The notes below the pieces were generated by a model. That model was given only the letters and a program-made list of their open reading frames with translations, was not told the origin of the DNA and searched no databases. The position numbers and the translations under genes are program-made. A stretch of DNA of 64,000 bases from Acetivibrio saccincola (lineage in GTDB: Bacteria; Bacillota; Clostridia; Acetivibrionales; Acetivibrionaceae), in the NCBI RefSeq assembly GCF_002844395.1, contig NZ_CP025197.1:1798001-1862000 (forward strand), written 5' to 3'. The first letter of the stretch is position 1; every line of letters begins with the position of its first letter. Shown piece by piece: positions 8,619 through 18,112 of this stretch.

Positions 8619-9650
8619 ATGAATTTCAGGAAATTTTACTTTATAGTGTGCTCTGTATTATCGGTTTTTATGTTTACCTTAGGGGTTTTAATGCTTGTTT
8701 ACATTAATGTAACAGATGTTTACGGTAATCAGGAAAATTTAAATAATTCAGAAAAAAGCGGCAGTTTAATAGGTGATTTGCTTGATCCTTTTAAAGTAAC
8801 CCGGATGAAGAGCGTTAATGTTTTTATCTGCGGTGGGGATCAGGCAGCCAATCTTACCGACACCATGATGGTGATAAACTATAATCCTAAAACCGCTCAG
8901 ATTAATGTGCTTTCCATCCCCAGAGATACACAAATAAGACTAAACAACAGGAATGCAAAAATAAATGAACTGTATCAAAACGGCGGCGGAGAATTTGCAG
9001 TGCAGAGATTGAGCGAAATTCTCCAGACGGATATTGAATACTATGTTCATGTAGGACTTCCTGCCTTTAGGGAGATTATTGACATATTAGGAGGGGTGGT
9101 TTACGATGTCCCGGTGGATATGTACTACAGGGATCCTTTACAAAACCTCACTATAAATATACAGGCAGGAAAACAGCATTTTGACGGTAAAAAAGCAGAA
9201 GAATTTATGAGGTTCAGGCAGTATAGTGACGGAAGGGCTAATGAATACTATGACGGAAGTGATTTAAAAAGAATAAAAGCCCAGCAAAACTTTGTAAAAG
9301 AACTTATAAAGCAAAAGGCAAACCTTTACTATATAACAAGAATAAATGAAATATTAGATGTTGTTTTTAACAGGCTTGAAACAAACCTTAGTGTAAGTGA
9401 AGTTTTAAAATTGAGCATGAATTTAGACAAGATAAATGCTGAAAATATAAATTTTTTCACGCTGCCGGGAAGGCCTGTTCAGCAGGAATTGTCCTATTAT
9501 ATTATAGATAAAATAGAAACCATGAAGCTTATTGATGACTATTTTGTTGTAGAAACAGTTGAGATAAAAGAACCTGTTGAGTCTGTTGAGCCCACAGAAG
9601 ATTCTGAAGATTCTGACCGGGAATTAAGTTTAAATAAAGGCGTGAATTAA
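8619..9650 (+). CDS. LytR-CpsA-Psr (LCP) family cell-wall polymer ligase
   Basis: A 343-residue membrane-anchored enzyme. One N-terminal transmembrane segment (about residues 7-29) is followed by an extracellular LCP domain from about 65 to 230. Hallmarks are the LTDTMMVINYNP stretch, LSIPRDTQIRL with the substrate-binding Arg-Asp, and the FMRFRQYSDG/DLKRIKAQQ region. Family members attach undecaprenyl-linked glycopolymers such as teichoic acids to peptidoglycan. The C-terminal tail is acidic and probably disordered. The ATG follows GGAGATGGGTT. It is transcribed alone, with a terminator at 9755-9800. Confidence 0.9.
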   Translation: MNFRKFYFIVCSVLSVFMFTLGVLMLVYINVTDVYGNQENLNNSEKSGSLIGDLLDPFKVTRMKSVNVFICGGDQAANLTDTMMVINYNPKTAQINVLSIPRDTQIRLNNRNAKINELYQNGGGEFAVQRLSEILQTDIEYYVHVGLPAFREIIDILGGVVYDVPVDMYYRDPLQNLTINIQAGKQHFDGKKAEEFMRFRQYSDGRANEYYDGSDLKRIKAQQNFVKELIKQKANLYYITRINEILDVVFNRLETNLSVSEVLKLSMNLDKINAENINFFTLPGRPVQQELSYYIIDKIETMKLIDDYFVVETVEIKEPVESVEPTEDSEDSDRELSLNKGVN

Positions 9651-9754
9651 AAATATAAGCGTGAATTAAGTTCTAATTAGTAATTAAGTTTAATGAATAT
9701 TTAATGGAATAAATGAATAACTAAATTGAAAGTTCCGGAGGATAAAAATATAGC

Positions 9755-9800
9755 AAAAATCCGGTAGAATATAAATTTTGTCTTCTACCGGATTTTTATT
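9755..9800. terminator. Strong terminator downstream of the LCP gene
   Basis: Stem AAAATCCGGTAGAA / TTCTACCGGATTTT followed by TTATTTG. It can serve both the LCP gene and the convergent M18 remnant. Confidence 0.85.
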
Positions 9801-9832
9801 TGTATTTATAATTTTAATATTTTAAAAATTTT

Positions 9833-10155
9833 CTACATTTTTTCCAAAAACAATTTATATGCCTTATAGGTCATGTAAATATCCGCTTTACCTGGTTACT
9901 TCAAAAGGTGCATGCATAGAAAGTACTGCCACTCTGGAATCAATGACATCCATATTCATATTGGCTATGTATTGAGCAATTGTGCCTCCTCCGCCCTGGT
10001 CAACCTTGCCTAATTCTGCACTCTGCCATATAATCCCGTTATCATTAAAAAGTTTTCTAACCTTTCCTGTAAATTCAGCACTTGCATCGCTTGCTCCTGC
10101 CTTTCCCCGGGAACCTGTGTATTTTTGAAGAACCACTCCATTACCTGCATAAGAC
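9833..10155 (-). pseudogene. C-terminal remnant of an M18 aspartyl aminopeptidase
   Basis: Only about the last 105 codons of an M18 metallo-aminopeptidase (ApeB/LAP4-like, normally about 430-480 residues) remain. Similarity begins at AGNGVVLQKYTGSRGK near 10155 and runs through the metal-site block VDQGGGGTIAQYIA and VLSMHAPFEVT. After VTR the frame hits a stop, but a one-base shift at about 9890 restores KADIYMTYKAYKLF to a stop at 9833, which is the usual end of the family. The 5' part is missing: the end of the next gene (10163) lies directly upstream. There is no start codon or ribosome-binding site. It is a deletion remnant with an added frameshift. Confidence 0.82.
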
Positions 10156-10162
10156 GTGTTTC

Positions 10163-11668
10163 TTATGTTTTAAAGGTTTCATCCAATTCTTTCTTCATTG
10201 TCTCAAAATCATCTAAAATTTTTATAAGCATATCAACAACTTCCGCATCAAACTGGGTACCTGCGTTCATTTTAAATTGCAAAATAGCGTCTTCAATATT
10301 AAGCTTAGACCTGTATTTCCTATCAGTTGTCATCGCGTCAAAGGCATCTGCCACACTTAGTATTCTTGCTAAAAAAGGAATTTCATCGCCTTTTAAGCCT
10401 TCAGGGTACCCTTTCCCGTCAATTCTTTCATGATGGTATTTTACTAATGGTACAACATCCTGGAACATTGATATTGCAGACAATATATAAGCACCTTTTA
10501 GAGGGTGTTTTTTTATCTCTTCGTATTCATCATATTCTAATTTGTCTGTCTTAAATAAGATATCATCTGCAGTACCAATTTTTCCTATATCGTGGAATAT
10601 TCCTGCAAGTCTTAAAAGCTCAATCTGATCTTCCGGAAGATTAAAAGCCCTTCCTAGTTTCATGGCATAGTATGCAACCCTGTCAGAATGACCTCTTGTA
10701 TAGATATCTTTTGCATCAACGGTAAGCCTTAAAGCCTCAATTGTATCTAAATACCTCTTTTTTAATTCCTTATATGTCCAGTCTAACTCCTCTTTTTTCA
10801 TGTTTATAAGAGAATGTAAATGGGCATTGTTTATAGAGGATGCAGCCTGTCTTGCATATATTTCAATTAATGCCTTTCCCTCTTTAAAATCCTTGCTTTC
10901 AATGTAAATAACACCCATGGAAGTATTGTATTCATTGTGCAAAGGGTAAATCATACCGGATTCTAATGATAAAACCTCATTCATTTCCCTACTCTTGCCT
11001 ATTTGCTCCATTAAATACGGACTTAATTTTTCAATTAAATCCTCAGTAGGAATGTCATATGTACCCACACCTTTAAATATTACTTTCTTTTCATTGGTAT
11101 TATTATTAAAATCATCAATTAAAATAAAAGCACTTTCGCTGTTTACTAAAGGCATGAGACCCTTTAAAATTTCTTCCATAATAGTGGTAATAGGCTGCAG
11201 TTGGTATATCTTGGGCACAGTTTGGAGTATTTTATTCAAACCGTCTTTAAACTGCTTTATTGTTCTCATTTGTGATATTGATTTTATTCCAGACTCAATC
11301 AAAAGCAATAGCTGGTCAAAACGGTCACTTTTTTCGCAGTACCCCTGAATATCAAGAACCTTTATTGTGTCAAGAGGAGGAGTCAGATCTTTGTGACCTG
11401 TAAGCATTAATATATAAATATCTTTGTTAAACTGTCTTAACCTTGATACAACCTCATCGCCATTTATGGGAGTCATAATATAATCCAGTATAAGCATATC
11501 AAAGTTTTCATTTTTAAGCACATCAATAGCTTCAATTGGGTCTGTAATACCTTTGCAATAATATCCATTCCGGTTGAGCATTATTTTTATTGTATTAATT
11601 ATGCCTTCTTCGTCGTCTAGTACAAGAATTTTATAATCCATGCTTATCCTGGTAAGCCTTTTACGCAT
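10163..11668 (-). CDS. Response regulator with GAF-like and HD-GYP domains
   Basis: A 501-residue protein. A receiver domain (about residues 10-125) has the LDDEE acidic pocket and LILDYIM with the phospho-accepting Asp. A GAF-like domain spans about 150-285, a short coiled coil follows, and an HD-GYP domain covers about 315-495 with FHDIGKIG and HHERIDGKGYPEG. HD-GYP domains hydrolyse cyclic-di-GMP. The longest ORF starts at 11692, but AAGGAGG at 11677-11683 lies inside it and is 8 nt from the ATG at 11668, so I chose that start. The cognate histidine kinase is not in the window. Confidence 0.92.
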   Translation of the reverse strand: MRKRLTRISMDYKILVLDDEEGIINTIKIMLNRNGYYCKGITDPIEAIDVLKNENFDMLILDYIMTPINGDEVVSRLRQFNKDIYILMLTGHKDLTPPLDTIKVLDIQGYCEKSDRFDQLLLLIESGIKSISQMRTIKQFKDGLNKILQTVPKIYQLQPITTIMEEILKGLMPLVNSESAFILIDDFNNNTNEKKVIFKGVGTYDIPTEDLIEKLSPYLMEQIGKSREMNEVLSLESGMIYPLHNEYNTSMGVIYIESKDFKEGKALIEIYARQAASSINNAHLHSLINMKKEELDWTYKELKKRYLDTIEALRLTVDAKDIYTRGHSDRVAYYAMKLGRAFNLPEDQIELLRLAGIFHDIGKIGTADDILFKTDKLEYDEYEEIKKHPLKGAYILSAISMFQDVVPLVKYHHERIDGKGYPEGLKGDEIPFLARILSVADAFDAMTTDRKYRSKLNIEDAILQFKMNAGTQFDAEVVDMLIKILDDFETMKKELDETFKT

Positions 11669-11831
11669 ATAAAAATCCTCCTTAAGCAGCAAATACTTCC
11701 CCTGTATACTTGCTTCAACGTTATTTTAATGCTCCCCGTTTAATAAAAGAAAAATATAGTGTAAGAATTGAAAAGACAACTTATTTACATTTTACATGAT
11801 TTTAATAACATATGCAATTATTTTTAGAAGG

Positions 11832-13481
11832 CTAATTTTTTTCATTCAATAAAATATTTATAAATGTATCCACTATAAGAGGATCAAATTGGGTGCCAGA
11901 TTTTGCCAATAACTCTTCAATTGCCTCTTCCTTTTTCATTCCTTTTCTGTACGGTCTGTTTGATAACATAGCATCGTATGCATCAGCAACACAAAGAATT
12001 CTTGCTTCAAGGGGAATTTCATCCCCCTTAATTCCATGTGGATATCCTTTGCCGTCATACCTTTCGTGGTGGTATTTAATGGTGTCAATCAAAGATTTCT
12101 TATCTGCTAAAGGTTCTAAAATATTAATGCTGTAATTTGGATGTTGTCGTAAAAGACTACGTTCTGAACCGGTCAGTGGTTCAGACTTATTTAGTATTTC
12201 CTCAGGAACTTCCACTTTCCCTATATCGTGGAGCAAAGCAGCTATTTTTAATTCACGCAGCCTGTTTTCATCAAAACCAAGGGCTTCTCCTGTTTTTACA
12301 CTATATTCCATTACCCTTTCAGAATGATTAAATGTGTACCTGTCTTTAGCATAAACCGTGCTTAAAAGAACCATAATACCTCCAAACAGCTGATTCTCAT
12401 CTGAATTAAAGAAAGCCCTTATTTCTTTAAAAATATTCCGGTATAATTGTACATTGTTTTTTCCTTTGTTTTTTGCCTGGTAAAGGGCACTGTTGGCCTG
12501 GGTTATTAGGTCTTCTTTGTTGTTTGCAAAATCAGGGTATATTGAATATCCAATAGAAATGGTGGTATCTTCAGGGAATCTCTGCATTTCTGTCATTTCT
12601 TTGTAGGATTTTTTTATACGTTCAATAACCCATAAAATATCATTTTTATTGGTTTCAGAAATAAGAACTGCAAAATCATCCCCACCGTACCTGGAAACAA
12701 CATCACTTTTTTTTGATTCGTTAAATAATACTTGTGCAGTTTTGACCAAAAGTCTGTCCCCTTCATTGCGCCCGTGGGTATTATTGAAGTTTTTAAAATT
12801 GTCAATGTCAATCATTATCATTCCTAATGAACTGTTTCTGCTATCTGCAACTTCAATTTTTTCCTCAATTAGTGTATGGAAATACCTGTGATTATAAAGA
12901 CCTGTTAAACCGTCAATAAAAGCTATTCTTTCTAGTTTGTGAATTTGTTTGCTGTTTTGAGTAGATATGTATGCAACTAAAACAGATACTACAACCAGGG
13001 ATATTCTCATAAATGCTAAATTTATCAAGAGCGGCGGTGCAAATGATGCTCCGTACATCATATTATCCGGAATTTGGTGAGCGTTTTTAAAAATATATCC
13101 CGACAAAAGCATGGAAGACCTGAAAAAATGTACAGATGCTATGGTATTTGTAACAACAGATATGGACATTCCTAAATAAGCAAATCGGTATGAAATGAAA
13201 ATGGAAAGTCCTACTTCTAATATTGCCAAAAGCCCCCTGTACTCCACACTTAAACGTCCGGAAGCCTGAATAAGCACAATTATCAGGTAAACTATTGTGG
13301 TAATTAGAAATAGTTTATTTACCATGGTTTTTAATTTATGGCTCCATGGCTTGGAATTAATATCGTCAAAATAATATAAATCTGCCGATGCAGCATTTGC
13401 ATCTAAAAATTTCTTCTTTGTTTTGGTATTTCCTAAAAATAAATCTCCCAGACTGAAAAACTGTGTTTCTCTTTTACCCAC
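11832..13481 (-). CDS. Membrane GGDEF-HD-GYP protein, cyclic-di-GMP turnover
   Basis: A 549-residue protein with several N-terminal membrane segments (about residues 40-190), a GGDEF domain (about 195-355) and an HD-GYP domain (about 370-545). The diguanylate cyclase signature reads RYGGDDF, an Asp variant of GGEEF/GGDEF. No RxxD inhibitory site is visible at the usual distance. The HD-GYP motifs are LLHDIGKVEVP and HHERYDGKGYPHG. One protein thus carries both synthesis and breakdown domains. The ORF is open to a GTG at 13517, but that lies almost at the predicted transcription start; a GTG at 13481 has GAAAGGGA 8 nt upstream and is preferred. Confidence 0.9.
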   Translation of the reverse strand: MGKRETQFFSLGDLFLGNTKTKKKFLDANAASADLYYFDDINSKPWSHKLKTMVNKLFLITTIVYLIIVLIQASGRLSVEYRGLLAILEVGLSIFISYRFAYLGMSISVVTNTIASVHFFRSSMLLSGYIFKNAHQIPDNMMYGASFAPPLLINLAFMRISLVVVSVLVAYISTQNSKQIHKLERIAFIDGLTGLYNHRYFHTLIEEKIEVADSRNSSLGMIMIDIDNFKNFNNTHGRNEGDRLLVKTAQVLFNESKKSDVVSRYGGDDFAVLISETNKNDILWVIERIKKSYKEMTEMQRFPEDTTISIGYSIYPDFANNKEDLITQANSALYQAKNKGKNNVQLYRNIFKEIRAFFNSDENQLFGGIMVLLSTVYAKDRYTFNHSERVMEYSVKTGEALGFDENRLRELKIAALLHDIGKVEVPEEILNKSEPLTGSERSLLRQHPNYSINILEPLADKKSLIDTIKYHHERYDGKGYPHGIKGDEIPLEARILCVADAYDAMLSNRPYRKGMKKEEAIEELLAKSGTQFDPLIVDTFINILLNEKN

Positions 13482-13526
13482 AACATTTTCCCTTTCTTTT
13501 CTAGAATGTAAAAACACCTAACACTT

Positions 13527-13535
13527 ATTATAGCA
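13527..13535 (-). promoter_or_regulatory. Extended -10 promoter of the GGDEF-HD-GYP gene
   Basis: TGCTATAAT reads on the minus strand, a perfect extended -10 element; the -35 region is poor. Transcription would begin near 13520, which argues for the downstream GTG start at 13481. Confidence 0.5.
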
Positions 13536-13915
13536 AAAAAAAATTGTTTTTCTATAATATTTTGAAATATTCAGAACAAATTTTAAACATATGGTGGTTA
13601 GTTGACCTAAGTATAATTATACTTCATAAATAAGATATATTCAAATCTTTTAAAAAAATTTGTCAGTGGAAACCCAAACACTTTTTAAAACACCAAAGTT
13701 TGCACAGGAAATTAAATAATTATCTCTGATGTCTTGAAATCTATCTGTTTTAGATTTAAACTATTATTAAGCATATAATTACCTACTGTCTGTTTTTTTG
13801 GTTAACAAACATTATTCAGGATAATTTATGCTTATGGGACATCAATTTTTGGTGTTCCACATTTAATTTTAACAACTATTATTTTACTTTAAGAAAAAAT
13901 TTTAGGAGGACAAAA
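13536..13915. other. Divergent intergenic region with a 16-bp palindrome
   Basis: The 380-nt AT-rich gap between the GGDEF-HD-GYP gene and the histidinol-phosphatase gene. A perfect palindrome AAGTATAATTATACTT lies at 13609-13624 and could be an operator or just AT-rich symmetry. I see no small gene or RNA motif. Confidence 0.5.
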
Positions 13916-14716
13916 ATGTTTGATTGCCACGTTCACAGCAACTTCTCAGGGGACAGTGAGATGGACTGCCATTCAGCTTTAGAAAAAGCACAGGATATAG
14001 GCTTAAAGGGAATAGCATTTACAGACCATTTAGATTATGATTACCCTGATTATGACGATGTTTTTATGATTGATTTTGATGAGTATTCTGAATTTATGGA
14101 CAAAATTAAAGAGGAATATAATAAAAAGCTAATAGTATTAAAAGGTATTGAAGTGGGAATACAGCCACATGTTTTAGATGATTCTTTAGAGGTTGTTGAA
14201 AAGTATGATTTTGATATTGTAATAGTTTCAACCCATGTGGTGGACAAATTAGACCTTCATAACGGGGATTTTTGTAAAGGTAAAACTAGAAGAGAAGCAT
14301 ATGAAAGGTACCTTGAGGCTGTATTAGAAAGTATATCAAGCTTTAAAAACTTTGACATATTAGGGCATATAGACCTCATAAGGAGGTATGGATGTTATGA
14401 TGTCAATACATTAAGATATGAAGATTTTCCTGACCATATTGATGCCATATTAAATAAATTAATATCTTCAGGGAAAGGTCTGGAGGTAAACACGTCAGGA
14501 TATAGGTACAACTTAGGGTCTCCTATGCCTGATTTTGATATTATTAAACGCTACAGGGAATTAGGCGGGGAAATAATATGTACAAGCTCTGATGCCCACA
14601 CACCGGATTATATAGCTTATAAATTTTCATATATAAATGAACTCATTGAAAAGGCAGGGTTTAAATATGTTTCTTATTTTGAAAACAGAAAACCGGTTTT
14701 TTTGCCTGTAAAATAA
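13916..14716 (+). CDS. hisJ: Histidinol-phosphatase, PHP family
   Basis: A 266-residue metal-dependent phosphatase of the PHP superfamily, HisJ/HisK type, which releases phosphate from histidinol phosphate in histidine synthesis. Metal-binding motifs are CHVHSNFSGDS at residues 4-14, FTDHLDY near 41, the STHVVD segment, ILGHIDLIRRYG, and CTSSDAH near the C-terminus. The ATG is 8 nt after TAGGAGG. No other his gene is adjacent; related PHP phosphoesterases with other substrates cannot be excluded. Confidence 0.85.
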   Translation: MFDCHVHSNFSGDSEMDCHSALEKAQDIGLKGIAFTDHLDYDYPDYDDVFMIDFDEYSEFMDKIKEEYNKKLIVLKGIEVGIQPHVLDDSLEVVEKYDFDIVIVSTHVVDKLDLHNGDFCKGKTRREAYERYLEAVLESISSFKNFDILGHIDLIRRYGCYDVNTLRYEDFPDHIDAILNKLISSGKGLEVNTSGYRYNLGSPMPDFDIIKRYRELGGEIICTSSDAHTPDYIAYKFSYINELIEKAGFKYVSYFENRKPVFLPVK

Positions 14717-14777
14717 GAAAGGTTTTACTAAAAAGTTTTATTTAAAGAAAAAGTTCTATTTAAAATAAAGCATTATA

Positions 14778-14834
14778 AAAAGCTCCATTACTTATAAAAT
14801 TATAAACTTAAATATGGGTAATGGAGCTTTTTTG
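14778..14834. terminator. Bidirectional terminator between hisJ and tyrS
   Basis: Stem AAAGCTCCATTAC / GTAATGGAGCTTT, a loop of about 26 nt and a T-run, placed between convergent genes. Confidence 0.8.
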
Positions 14835-14857
14835 TATTAAATTACAAAGCAGAAAAC

Positions 14858-16081
14858 TTAAACCAGCTTAACTTTATGATATACTTTTTTTCCTTTTTTA
14901 ATTATAAGCTCATTATCTTTAAAATCATCTGCTTTAACTGTAAAATCAAATTCTTTAATTCTTTCATTTTCTACATATATCCCGCCCTGCTGTATAAGGC
15001 GCCTTCCCTCTCCTTTTGAAGGAACAAGCTTGGTTTTTACAAGTAAATCAATTATGTTTATTCCATTCTTTATCTCATCAGGTGTAATTTCAGTTGTAGG
15101 CATATCAGCAGCACTTACACCTTTTCCAAAAAGGGCTTCGGCTGCATTTTGAGCTTTTAATGCTTCTTCTTCCCCGTGAATTAGCTTTGTAACCTCGTAT
15201 GCCAGCACTTTCTTTGCCTCATTTATTTCCTGCCCCTCTAATTTAGAGTATTTTTCTATTTCTTCCATAGGCAAAAATGTTAGAAGCTTCATGCATTTAA
15301 TGACGTCTTTGTCGTCTATGTTTCTCCAGTACTGGTAAAAATCATATGGAGGAGTTTTGTCAGGATCCAGCCAAACGGCACCCTTTTCAGTTTTGCCCAT
15401 TTTAACCCCTTCACTGTTTGTAAGAAGGGTAAATGTCATGCCATATGCTTCTTTTCCTTCAACCCTTCTTATAAGGTCAATTCCCCCTAATATATTTGAC
15501 CACTGGTCATCCCCGCCTAATTGCATAACGCAGTTATATTCCTGGAAAAGCTTTAAAAAATCATAGCTTTGCATAAGCATATAGTTAAACTCAATAAATG
15601 AAAGCCCTCTTTCCAGCCTTGTTTTAAAACACTCTGCGGTAAGCATTCTGTTAACTGAAAAATGCACACCGATTTCCCTTAAAAAATCAACATATTTTAA
15701 TTCCAAAATCCAGTCTGCATTGTCAAGCATCAGTGCTTTGCCGTCAGAAAAATCAATGAATCTTGAAAGCTGCTTTTTAAAGTTTTCAGCATTTTTTTGT
15801 ATCTCTTCCCTGGTCATCATTCTTCTCATATCTGTTTTTCCCGTAGGGTCTCCTACCATGGTGGTTCCCCCGCCTATAATGGCAATGGGTCTGTGACCGG
15901 CTTTTTGCATATGGGACATTACAAGCATTTGAAGAAAGTGCCCTACATGCAGGCTGTCTGCAGTGGGGTCAAATCCGATATAAAAAGTAATTTTTTCGTT
16001 TTCCAATATTTTTTTTATAGTTTCTTCGTGGGTAAGCTGGGCAATAAACCCTCTTTCCTTTAAAGTTTGAAATACACTCAT
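14858..16081 (-). CDS. tyrS: Tyrosyl-tRNA synthetase
   Basis: A 407-residue class I synthetase that charges tRNA-Tyr. The HIGH-type motif is HVGH at residues 45-48 and the KMSKS-type motif is KMGKT near 230. The C-terminal S4-like RNA-binding domain (about 340-405) contains [16 protein letters not shown]. The ATG follows AGGAGG by 9 nt. Expression is controlled by the T-box leader just upstream. Confidence 0.96.
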   Translation of the reverse strand: MSVFQTLKERGFIAQLTHEETIKKILENEKITFYIGFDPTADSLHVGHFLQMLVMSHMQKAGHRPIAIIGGGTTMVGDPTGKTDMRRMMTREEIQKNAENFKKQLSRFIDFSDGKALMLDNADWILELKYVDFLREIGVHFSVNRMLTAECFKTRLERGLSFIEFNYMLMQSYDFLKLFQEYNCVMQLGGDDQWSNILGGIDLIRRVEGKEAYGMTFTLLTNSEGVKMGKTEKGAVWLDPDKTPPYDFYQYWRNIDDKDVIKCMKLLTFLPMEEIEKYSKLEGQEINEAKKVLAYEVTKLIHGEEEALKAQNAAEALFGKGVSAADMPTTEITPDEIKNGINIIDLLVKTKLVPSKGEGRRLIQQGGIYVENERIKEFDFTVKADDFKDNELIIKKGKKVYHKVKLV

Positions 16082-16174
16082 AACAAATTCCTCCTAATTT
16101 ATGCTTTAAATATTTAAGTTCATAATTATGTTTTAAACATTATGTTCATATATTTTTATATTTAAACCTACAAT

Positions 16175-16515
16175 AAAAAAACTTTCACGTCCTGTTTTAA
16201 GGACGGGAAAGTTCCCGTGGTACCACCTTAATTCACATATCTATATAAACATACATTATAAACATACCTTTATATATAGATATGCCTCATTTTACATAGC
16301 CGGTATAACGGCCGGCAACCGTCGTACACCTACTGAATGGAGAATAATCCATGGTTTCAGTGTGAGACTCCGGAGTGTAATTCGTCCTTCCATGTTCATA
16401 AGCCCTCCCACCAAAACGGGCTATTCTCTGGGATGTAACCATAGAAAGCTACTTAAGTCTCCTTCAACGTCTTTTGCAGTTTTAAATTTTAACATGCTTA
16501 AGTTTTGCATGCTTT
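16175..16515 (-). promoter_or_regulatory. T-box riboswitch leader of tyrS
   Basis: The minus-strand leader between the promoter and tyrS has the conserved T-box sequence AAGGTGGTACCACGGG (16213-16228). An intrinsic terminator ACTTTCCCGTCCTT / CAGGACGTGAAAGT with a T-run follows (16175-16212), and the T-box sequence can compete with its 5' strand. Upstream, a long stem I region with GGAGACT / AGTCTC pairing holds a likely tyrosine specifier TAC at 16377-16379. Uncharged tRNA-Tyr would pair with the specifier and the T-box and allow readthrough. The specifier position is inferred, not folded. Confidence 0.9.
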
Positions 16516-16520
16516 TTAGT

Positions 16521-16549
16521 ATTTTAACACAAATTAAGAACATTTACAA
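16521..16549 (-). promoter_or_regulatory. Sigma-A-type promoter of the tyrS T-box transcript
   Basis: TTGTAA (16544-16549), an exact 17-nt spacer, then TAAAAT (16521-16526), just upstream of the T-box leader and 14 nt after the mnmA stop codon. Confidence 0.65.
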
Positions 16550-16562
16550 TAAAAAAATTGTT

Positions 16563-17642
16563 TTATGTTATCGTTCCCCCGCCTACAACTATATCGCCGC
16601 TGTAAAACACAACTGACTGTCCCGGGGTTACGGCCCGCTGGGGTTCTTTAAACACAACTTCTACTTTACCGTCCTCTAAAGGATAAATGGTTGCATCTGC
16701 TTCCTTTGCAGAATAGCGGATTTTTGCTTTAACATCCATGGGCTTTTCTAATTTATCAATCATTATATAGTTTATATCATCTGCAATAAGGGATTTAGAT
16801 AAGGTTTCATAGCTTTTACCAAGTATTACATTGTTGTTTTCAGTGTCTATTCCCACCACATACATAGGTTTTCCCAAAGCTATCCCAAGACCTTTTCTCT
16901 GACCTACGGTGTAGTGGATTATCCCTTTGTGCTTTCCTAATATATTTCCTTTTGTGTCAACAAAGTATCCGGGCTTAATTTCTTCATTTGTATTTTCCCG
17001 TATAAATTTTGCATAATCATTGTCCTGTACAAAGCAAATTTCCTGACTGTCAGGCTTTGATGCCACATTAAGATCTATTTTTTTTGCAATTTCCCTTACT
17101 TCATCCTTTGTATAGCTTCCTATAGGCATTAATATTTTAGAAAGCTGCTCCTGAGTTAAATTATACAATACATATGTCTGGTCTTTTTTTTCAGTTGCTG
17201 ATTTTTTAAGTAAATATCTTTTTAAATTTTCGTCGTATTCAATAATTGCATAATGCCCTGTAGCCACATAGTCTATCCCCATGGACACCGCCTTATTAAG
17301 CATGGCTTCGAATTTAACATACCTGTTGCAGGCAATACAGGGATTAGGTGTTCTTCCATTTAAATACTCATTTTTAAAATAATCAATCACCCTGTCATTA
17401 AAGACATCCTGAAAATTCATAACATAATAGGGGATTCCCAGTTTATACGCAACACTTCTGGCATCGTCCACAGCTGAAAGAGAACAGCACCCTCCTTCAA
17501 CCACCCTTGTTTCTTCACCTGTTTCAGGCCATATTTTCATGGTAACCCCTATAACTTCATAACCTTTTTCTAAAAGCACAGCGGCGGCCACCGAACTATC
17601 GACACCACCGCTCATACCTATCATGACTTTCTTTTTCGGCAT
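16563..17642 (-). CDS. mnmA: tRNA-specific 2-thiouridylase MnmA
   Basis: A 359-residue enzyme that puts the 2-thio group on wobble uridine 34 of tRNA for Lys, Glu and Gln. The PP-loop [10 protein letters not shown] is near residue 9. The two catalytic cysteines are in NPCIACN near 101 and SQEICFVQD near 198, and the C-terminal beta domain ends with SGDIVVGGG. It follows iscS and iscU in one operon, which fits because the cysteine desulfurase provides the sulfur. mnmM at 42970 acts later on the same nucleoside. Confidence 0.96.
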   Translation of the reverse strand: MPKKKVMIGMSGGVDSSVAAAVLLEKGYEVIGVTMKIWPETGEETRVVEGGCCSLSAVDDARSVAYKLGIPYYVMNFQDVFNDRVIDYFKNEYLNGRTPNPCIACNRYVKFEAMLNKAVSMGIDYVATGHYAIIEYDENLKRYLLKKSATEKKDQTYVLYNLTQEQLSKILMPIGSYTKDEVREIAKKIDLNVASKPDSQEICFVQDNDYAKFIRENTNEEIKPGYFVDTKGNILGKHKGIIHYTVGQRKGLGIALGKPMYVVGIDTENNNVILGKSYETLSKSLIADDINYIMIDKLEKPMDVKAKIRYSAKEADATIYPLEDGKVEVVFKEPQRAVTPGQSVVFYSGDIVVGGGTIT

Positions 17643-17662
17643 TTTTTATAATTCACCCTTCG

Positions 17663-18112
17663 TCAGTCTATGTCGTGATTTATATCTTCACATCTTTTGC
17701 AGCATGTAATATAATCTTCTTTCTCAGAAGATTCTTTTTGAGACATGCCGTTTTTGCTTCTGTAGTCCTGTATAGCAGCCCTTATAGCTTCTTCCGCCAA
17801 ATTGGAACAATGCATTTTAGCAGGAGGAAGACCGTCTAAAGCCTCTGCTACTGCTTTATTGGTTATTTTCAGGGCTTCGTCTACAGTCTTGCCTATTATA
17901 AGCTCTGTGGAAATACTGCTGGTAGCAACAGCGGCTCCACAACCAAATGTTTTAAACTTAGCATCAACTATTACATCGTTTTCAATTTTAAGATACATTT
18001 TCATTATATCCCCGCATTTGGCATTTCCAACTTCCCCAATGCCATCTGCATTTTCTATTTCTCCTACATTTCTCGGATTCATGAAATGATCCATAACTTT
18101 CTCACTATACAT
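17663..18112 (-). CDS. iscU: Fe-S cluster assembly scaffold IscU/NifU-like
   Basis: A 149-residue scaffold protein on which [2Fe-2S] or [4Fe-4S] clusters are built. It has the three conserved cysteines in GNAKCGD (about 34), KTFGCGAAVA (about 59) and KMHCSNLA (about 103). An additional C-terminal tail of about 25 residues carries CCKRC, a feature of the clostridial NifU-like form. It overlaps the end of iscS by 8 nt and precedes mnmA by 20 nt, forming one transcription unit. Confidence 0.93.
   Translation of the reverse strand: MYSEKVMDHFMNPRNVGEIENADGIGEVGNAKCGDIMKMYLKIENDVIVDAKFKTFGCGAAVATSSISTELIIGKTVDEALKITNKAVAEALDGLPPAKMHCSNLAEEAIRAAIQDYRSKNGMSQKESSEKEDYITCCKRCEDINHDID

Noticed and set aside
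16563-16616. Small ORF (plus, 16362-16616) across the T-box region
   Set aside because: It overlaps the T-box on the other strand, lacks a ribosome-binding site and shows no protein signature.
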